A DNA stretch of 64,000 nt from Vitellaria paradoxa (lineage: Eukaryota; Streptophyta; Magnoliopsida; Ericales; Sapotaceae), in contig CM034237.1 in the NCBI GenBank assembly GCA_019916065.1, forward strand, positions 41,274,485 through 41,338,484, in the 5' to 3' direction. The position numbers and the translations under genes were made by a program. The notes below the pieces were generated by a model. That model was not told the origin of the DNA, did not search any database, and was given only the letters and a program-made list of their open reading frames with translations. The first letter of the stretch is position 1; each line of letters starts with the position of its first letter. This document shows, one piece after another, positions 58,527 to 64,000 of the stretch.

Positions 58527-58939
58527 CGAAATTTTTCATCCCTATTGGTTTGGATGAAACTTGAATCGATTCCTTGGATATATAAGTTAATTGGCATTAT
58601 AGCTTGGAAGGTGACAGTTTTTGTTTTTTTAAATAAATTTTCCGTACATTTTTTTAACTTCTGCAAATTTTTGTTTATCAATTTTTTTTATTTTAAGGAT
58701 TTTTAGATATATTATTCATACTTAAAAAGAAATTTAAAAATAGAAAAAGCTTTGAAAAGTTAGGTTAAAAAAGCACTTAAATACAGCAGTCTTTTTATTT
58801 TGCTTTCTCGATGCATCGATCACGAGACATTTTCTTGTATTGTTGCCTTCGTCGTCACTTCAAGCTCAGTCTACCGTGTACCCAAACTTATTGCACATGG
58901 TCCTGCAGTGACCACTTAAATGCTCTTCTGTCGACAAAG

Positions 58940-59249
58940 GCGTTTAGAAGTATAATTTTTAATAATTTTTAGTATCTTTTTAAAAGTTATTAGTTATAAT
59001 TTTTTATATTTTTGATAAAATAAATATTAATTTTAAGTAGTTTTTAAGTAATTTTTTACACCTTTAGAGTGTTTGGTAAAATTTTTAGTAATTTTTAACA
59101 ATTTTTAATAATTTTTAGTAATTTCTGATAATTTTTTAGTTAAAAAATTATTATAATAGAGCAAAAAGTGATAAAATTTGGTGTATTATCAAACACTCAA
59201 TGAGCAAAATTTGATACTTTTTTTGCTAAAAGTTACACTGCCAAAACGT
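58940..59249. mobile_element. MITE-like repeat, family 3
   Basis: GGCGTTTAGAAGTATAATTT on the left and AAAAGTTACACTGCCAAAACG on the right are imperfect inverses. The interior consists of TTTTTAGTAATTTTTAA-type units, and GAGTGTTTGGTAAAAT at 59069 may be an internal terminus, so two elements may be joined. Confidence 0.5.
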
Positions 59250-59310
59250 TACCAAGATAATAACTTACAAGTGTGGACATGAGCCAGTTGTACACGATTA
59301 GAGTTATATT

Positions 59311-59521
59311 TTTTTTTTGGGTAATGGGAAAAATCACCTAGAAGTTTTACCCATTGAGTTACAAACTCTCGGGAGAACTAGCGAAGCAACCTGCCGTCAC
59401 GGCCCCCCACTTAAATCTTGACCGTTCCATGTGAGAATAGAACCTACGACCTGAGTATATCACCCAAATCTTAAATTTAACTCCCGCTTCACTGGACCAA
59501 CTAGGGGTGAGTTGAATTGAA
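59311..59521 (-). mobile_element. tRNA-derived SINE with 12-bp target duplication
   Basis: 211 bp in minus orientation between exact 12-bp repeats TAGAGTTATATT (59299-59310, 59522-59533). On the minus strand a tRNA-like head has box A TGGTCCAGTG (59490-59499) and box B-like GGTTCTATTC (59435-59444), then a family-specific body and a short A tail (T run at 59311-59318). A 5'-truncated sibling lies in the LINE at 28199-28297. Confidence 0.88.
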
Positions 59522-59533
59522 TAGAGTTATATT

Positions 59534-59851
59534 CATAAATGAACATATGCAAGTTTATTTAAATATTTGGATTAGATGTTTGGTCTAAATTTTGGAGTTT
59601 ACTTTGTTCTCTTGAGTCAAATTAATCTAGAGTTATATTTAAACTCAGGTGTGGGTTAAAGGTTCAACTCTCTTTTCTTTCTTTCATCTCTTCTTTCGTT
59701 CTCTCATTATTTTCTTTCTTTCTTTTTAGTCAAACAGGAGGGAGAGAGAGAAGGAGAAAGAAAGTAAAGAAAGAAAGTGAGCTGGGGAAGAAAAGCATAG
59801 GGGGTTTCGACCCTCTCAACGCGGTGATTGTTGTGAAAATTAATAATTTTT
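59534..59851. other. Spacer with purine-rich tract
   Basis: TTTC-rich then GAAAG-rich tracts (59680-59780) that are partly complementary. No gene. Confidence 0.5.
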
Positions 59852-60335
59852 TAGATAATCTAATTATAAACATAGTTACAAATACTCAACGGGCATGTTT
59901 ACATGAATATATTTATAAGTCATAAATGAGTATGTTCACAGATAATTAATAAATTTATTTACAAATTTTATCGAGTTAATCTCATTTTTACTTAAGCTTA
60001 ACTTGTTGATTTACTAATCAAATTTGTTCATTTATCTCATCAAACAAAAATAAATAAGTCCGCCGACAAGTGACTCATGAAACGATTATTTTGTTTACCG
60101 AATAAGTCCTAGATGCATCTATGCTGGTAAATAAGGCAATACTTGTGTATTAGACACACTCTAGTACATTTTTCTTGACTTTTATCTGAATTACTTTCTG
60201 TTAAGAATTCTTCTGAAAATCTAATATCATGAGCAAGATAGTCATTTCTTACCAAAAAGGTCTGAGAGAGAAAAAGAATTAGAAAGAGTCTGTGTTTAAC
60301 GGGTTTGTTGCTTGAAAATCTTCTATTTGGCTAAA

Positions 60336-60495
60336 TCTATATAATAAAACATAACGCATCGATGTGATAGTTATGTACGTGATAGCAAAAAGAAGAGAGG
60401 AAGTTGAGAGAGAAAGAGAGAGAGAGAAATAGGATTGGGTTTAAAATTTAAATTTAGATCCACGAAAAACGTGTTTTGCACGGATGTGTAGCTAA
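60336..60495 (+). mobile_element. Miniature non-autonomous Helitron, 160 bp
   Basis: Starts TCTATATAATAAAAC and ends GTGTAGCTAA (5' TC, 3' CTRR), inserted between A and T with no target duplication. Copy A has the uninterrupted site (CCAAATTAATTAAC, junction 54884/54885). A short hairpin CGTG-TTTTG-CACG (60470-60482) lies 13 bases from the 3' end, as in Helitrons, though its stem is only four pairs. The interior is purine-rich with a GA run. Non-coding. Confidence 0.85.
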
Positions 60496-60634
60496 TTAAT
60501 TAACAGAGAGCGTATATTGTCTGTCTCAAAACAAATAAAAAATAATTATTAAAAAGAAAGAGAAAAAGAAAGAACACTAAGCACCAATGCTGTAGCATCT
60601 TATACACTTAAAAGCGGATCGGTTTGTTGTGGTG

Positions 60635-60784
60635 TGACGTGGCAGTCATCACAATTTTTTTCCCCGTTTTCCAGAATCCCTTTATATTATTTCTTAAGCG
60701 TGCGCTTTTTTCATTGCTCCTTTATGTCTTTGATATAGAAAATGAGCGGATTAATCTCAACGTGGAAAGCCCTTTTTTCCCGCC
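60635..60784 (+). promoter_or_regulatory. S-phase-promoter-like motif cluster, copy B
   Basis: TGACGTGG (60635-60642) and a perfect E2F site TTTCCCGCC (60776-60784). An additional GCGGATCG lies just upstream (60614-60621). Copy C has lost the E2F core (TTTCTTGTC). Function is inference. Confidence 0.3.
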
Positions 60785-60803
60785 GCCACTTTATGCATGT
60801 ATT

Positions 60804-60976
60804 GAGTGTGTTTAGAATTGTATAAAAATGTATAAAATAAAATAAAATTATAAAAGTAAATGTCTCGTAATTCGTACAGTAACTGAAGAATTTAAATTTT
60901 ACTATCTCTTAATTCATATTTGTAGAGATTTGTAAGATTTTTTTTTATTTTATTTTATTTAGCTCCAAACGGAGCC
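60804..60976 (+). mobile_element. MITE, family 1 (173 bp), ATT target duplication
   Basis: GAGTGTGTTTAGAATTG to CTCCAAACGGAGCC, flanked by ATT (60801-60803, 60977-60979). Copy C shows the empty site (GCATATATTGTC, 61791-61802). Same family as 34708-34875 and 42082-42226. Confidence 0.85.
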
Positions 60977-62060
60977 ATTGTCGTTCTTTATACTTGAGTC
61001 TTAGTTTACGAGAATGCAAAATCATAATTTTTAATTTTTTAACACTCTGTTTTAGAAAGCATTCTACTATTAGAATTAATTTCATTTGAAAATAAAAAAT
61101 TGATTTGATTTGATTTGGTAAATAAAATTTTGTGTTTAGAATATATTTTGAATTTAAAAATTAAATTGATTTAGTTTATGTGAAATACCAAATTTGAGAA
61201 TGTGAAAAGGAAGTAAAAAATATGATAAGTATGATATAAGAGAATAAATTTGTCCACTTACTTAAATTGCTCAAGAAAATAATGAATTCTCATTAAATTC
61301 TATTATTTTGAATTTGATTTCTAATTCTATTAGAATATCCTAAAATAGAAGTTATGAAATGAATTCAAATCCAATTCATAAAATTTGATTTTAGTTCTAA
61401 ATATAAAGATTAATAAGAATTCTATCAAATGAAATCAATTCCCATCAAATTTACCATTTCAAATGAAGTGTAATAGATTAATCATTTTGACTTTTAAATA
61501 TATAAGTCCATATAATGGAATTGATTACAATTAAATAGGTATAATTTGGTTCTGTTAGTAATTTTTCAGTGCAAAATTCTTGATTGATTTTGGTTATTAT
61601 TTTTTATTTTTAAAATTATTCGATTAGATTGTAAATTTTACAATTTTGGAGGTTCATGTCCTCTTTTATTGGTTAACTTGAGTTTGGGTTTGATGAATGA
61701 AAGCTTGGCCTAAATTTGGGGGTGTTTAGTGTAGAAAATGAGCGGATTAATCTCAACAAAGAAACCCTTTTTCTTGTCGCCACCTTGTGCATATATTGTC
61801 TTTCTTTATACTCGAGTCTTAGTTCACTATAACAAATCACACCTTCGGCGATCACTTTTCTCGATCAAATATAAATTTAGTCATTAAAGGAGATTTTTCC
61901 CGACCAAATATAAATGTAGTCACTAATAGTTACTTTTTCTCGACCAAAAAAAGTTAGTCACCAAAGGATAACTTTTCCCGACTAATTGTGGCTAAAGGGC
62001 GACTTTTCCTAACTAAATATAAATTTGGTTGTTAAAGGGGAACTTTTTCCAACCAATTGA

Positions 62061-62301
62061 TCGGCAAAAGTATAAAAAACATTATTACAAAAAATGTTAA
62101 AATAATTAAATAAAAAATAAAAATTTTATCACTTTTGGTGACCAATTAGTCGCTAAAAGTAAACTTTTCTTGACCAATTAGTCGGCAAAAGTGTAAAAAA
62201 ATATTACAAAAATGTTAAAATAATTAAAAAAAAGTAATTAAATTTTTATAATTTTTGACGACCAATTGGTCGCTAAAGGTGAACTTTTCCCGACCAATTG
62301 G
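62061..62301. repeat. About 120-bp tandem units inside CACTA element
   Basis: TCGGCAAAAG at 62061, TCGGCAAAAG at 62182 and TCAACAAAAG at 62302 mark units of 121 and 120 bp. Each has two GACCAATT palindromes and an AT-rich middle (ACAAAAATGTTAAAATAATT). Confidence 0.85.
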
Positions 62302-62363
62302 TCAACAAAAGTAATACATTTTGTTTATATATGTATAAATATGTAAAATATATATACAAATAA

Positions 62364-62450
62364 AAGCTTGGTCTAGTAGCCAAACACATCAGCTTCCAAA
62401 GAGATGACATGAGTTCGAGTCTCACCTACAACAACAACAACAATAAAAAA
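62364..62450 (+). repeat. tRNA-derived (SINE-like) segment inside CACTA element
   Basis: TGGTCTAGTAG (62369-62379) fits box A exactly and AGTTCGAGTC (62412-62421) fits box B with one mismatch, 43 bases apart as in a tRNA. An ACA-repeat and A-rich tail follow (62427-62453). There is no matching acceptor stem, so it is a relic or SINE head, not a tRNA gene. Confidence 0.55.
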
Positions 62451-63890
62451 AATTTCAAAAATATGGAACTGACACGTGGCCTAATAATAGGGTAACATGT
62501 GGCCTAATCATAGATTGACACGTGGCACGACATAAGGTGCCATGTGGCATGATGACATGTCAGCAAATAATGCCACGTGGCACCACATTTAAATTTTTTT
62601 AAAATTAATTTAAATTTTCAATTCTATACTTTTTGCTGACCAATTGGTCGGAAAAAGTGCACAATTGCAGACCAATTGGTCGAGAAAAGCAGAGAATTGC
62701 TGACCATTTGGTCAGGAAAAGCAGAGAATTGCATTTCTCCTATTAAATATTTCTTTGTCGACCAATTAGTCTAGAAAGGTTTTACATTTGCCAACCAAAT
62801 AATTTTTTGGTCGGAAAAAGTTTCCTCGACAAGCCTTCGCTGACCAAATTTCGACCAAATAAGTTTGGTCGGGAAAAGTTTCGCGCTGACTACATTATAC
62901 CCTTCAGTGACCAATTTTTTGGTCGACAATTGTATGATTTCTTATAATGGTTTACGATAATGCAAAATCATAATTTTTAATTTCTTAACACTCTATTTGG
63001 AAACATTCCATTGTTAAAATTGATTTCATTTGAAAATAAAGAATTGATTTGATTAGGTAAATAAAATTTTGTGTTTGAAACACATTTTAAATTTAAAAAT
63101 TGAATTACTTTAGTTTAAGTGAAATATTAAATTTGACCATGTGAAAAGGAAGTAAAAAAAAATGATAAATATGATATAAGAGAATAAATTTGTTCACTTA
63201 CTTAAATTATTTAAGAAAATAATGAATTCTTATTAAATTTATTATTTTTATTGGATTTCAAATTCTATAGAAATTTCAAAATATAAGTTATGAAATGAAT
63301 TCAAATCCAATTCATACAATTTTATTTTAGTTCCAAACATAAGAATTAATAAGAATTTTTATCTAATAAAATCAAATCCCATCAAATGTGTGTTTGGAAT
63401 GACAAAAAAGTGAGATAAATGAGATAAAGTAAGATAAGTTATAGATTCGTAATTCGTATAGTTAGATAAAAAATGAATAACTTTTAGACTTTTTAAAAAT
63501 TTTTTACCACCTCAAATGGAGCACAAAACTATCCTTCCAAATGGAGTGAAATAGATTAACCATTTTAACTTTTGAATATATACATTCCTATAATCGAATT
63601 GATTACGATTGATTTGGTTCGATTAGTAATTTTTCAGTGCAAAATTCTTGATTGGTTTTGGTTATTATTTTTTATTTTTAAATTATTCCATTTAAAATTT
63701 ATAATTTTGGAGTTTCACGTCCTCTTTTATGGGTTAATTTGAGTTTGGGTTTGATTAATGAAAGCCCAATCGAAATTTGATTCGAGACTGGGCTGAGTGT
63801 ACGTACTAAAATAGTACACCTCAAAACCTGTCTTATATTTGCATTGCAAATGACATGTAGGCTTAGTTTGGAAATAGAAAAAGTAGTTCT

Positions 63891-64000
63891 TTTTTTTTGG
63901 GTTTTTGAAGGCCGGTCACTCTTTATGGACTTATAAGGATTTAAGTCATACCCAAAAAACTTATTTGTGAATAAGTCACACTTGCAACAAAAAGACAAAA
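63891..64000. other. Window end, nothing identified
   Basis: No feature is supported in the last 110 bases. Confidence 0.5.

Larger units (their letters stand above)
59852..61715. repeat. Duplicated segment, copy B
   Basis: Aligns with copy A over its length. Relative to A it carries a 160-bp Helitron (60336-60495), about 85 extra bases near 60650-60735, and a 173-bp MITE (60804-60976). Its right end is cut at about 61715, where copy C follows directly. Confidence 0.9.
61825..62949 (+). mobile_element. Non-autonomous CACTA element, 1125 bp, GTT target duplication
   Basis: The left end CACTATAACAAATCACACC and the reverse complement of the right end CATTATAAGAAATCATACA are CACTA-type terminal repeats. 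GTT flanks both sides (61822-61824, 62950-62952), the 3-bp duplication of the superfamily, and copies A and B give the empty site (AGTTTACGA). The subterminal regions are packed with GACCAATTGGTC-like palindromes followed by GGGAAAAG or preceded by CTTTTCCC, the arrangement expected of transposase-binding repeats. No transposase is encoded. Orientation is arbitrary. Confidence 0.92.
61733..63890. repeat. Duplicated segment, copy C (interrupted by CACTA element)
   Basis: Second half of the A/B unit, placed in tandem immediately after B. It begins at GTAGAAAATGAGCGGATTA and is split at 61824/61825 by the CACTA insertion. It resumes at 62950 (GTTTACGATAATGC) and ends near GGCTTAGTTTGGAAATAG. A diverged MITE-like insert (about 63391-63545, GTGTTTGGAATGAC to CCTTCCAAATGGAG) is also inside it relative to copies A and B. 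Confidence 0.9.

Noticed and set aside
7800..63000. CRISPR-like or phage-like systems
   Set aside because: The repeats are microsatellites, tandem duplications or transposon subterminal motifs; the DNA is plant nuclear.

Overview
The window is nuclear DNA from a flowering plant, most likely a eudicot. It is strongly AT-rich, genes are sparse and intron-bearing, and mobile elements are abundant: LTR retrotransposons, a LINE, tRNA-derived SINEs, MULEs, a CACTA element, a small Helitron and many MITEs. The species cannot be named from the sequence alone.

Host genes are few. (1) A bZIP transcription factor of the bZIP42/43 type (16668-17336, +). (2) A 48-residue single-membrane-span small ORF with a TATA box and a splice donor just after the stop (25371-25517, +). 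(3) A plastid-targeted GNAT acetyltransferase resembling GNAT1/SNAT2 (32879-33448, -). (4) A complete intronless CDS for 6-phosphogluconate dehydrogenase (44612-46069, +) with a 5' UTR intron of about 1.15 kb. (5) A SOB FIVE-LIKE (SOFL) protein (49835-50269, -). (6) A possible orphan terminal exon of an unrecognised gene (53563-53742, +). The genes do not form a pathway cluster.

Layout. 0-2.6 kb: decayed 3' half of a Ty1/copia element with its 3' LTR. 2.6-12.5 kb: AT-rich intergenic DNA with MITE-like palindromes. 12.5-13.8 kb: a foldback MULE with 9-bp target duplications. 13.8-18.2 kb: MITE, then the bZIP gene. 18.2-20 kb: Ty3/gypsy-like 5' LTR plus truncated gag. 20-25 kb: three adjacent MITEs of one family, Helitron-like ends and satellite-like repeats. 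25.3-26.5 kb: small ORF gene. 27.3-28.75 kb: dead LINE with a SINE fragment inserted in its reverse transcriptase. 29.27-30.35 kb: second MULE carrying a signal-peptide-like ORF. 32.9-33.5 kb: GNAT gene. 33.5-43.3 kb: intergenic, including a GC-rich SINE-like insertion at 38.3 kb. 43.4-46.3 kb: 6PGDH gene. 47.4-49.5 kb: complete gag-only LTR element (TR-GAG type) with exact 5-bp target duplication. 49.8-50.3 kb: SOFL gene. 54-64 kb: three copies of a 1.0-1.9 kb duplicated segment.

The duplicated segments are the most informative part of the window. Because copies A, B and C are paralogous, they supply natural empty sites for three insertions: a 160-bp Helitron in B, a 173-bp MITE in B, and an 1125-bp CACTA element in C. 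The copies also carry an S-phase-promoter-like cluster (E2F site, TGACGTGG, GCGGATCG) with no evident gene. I found no tRNA or rRNA gene that looks functional and no CRISPR array.
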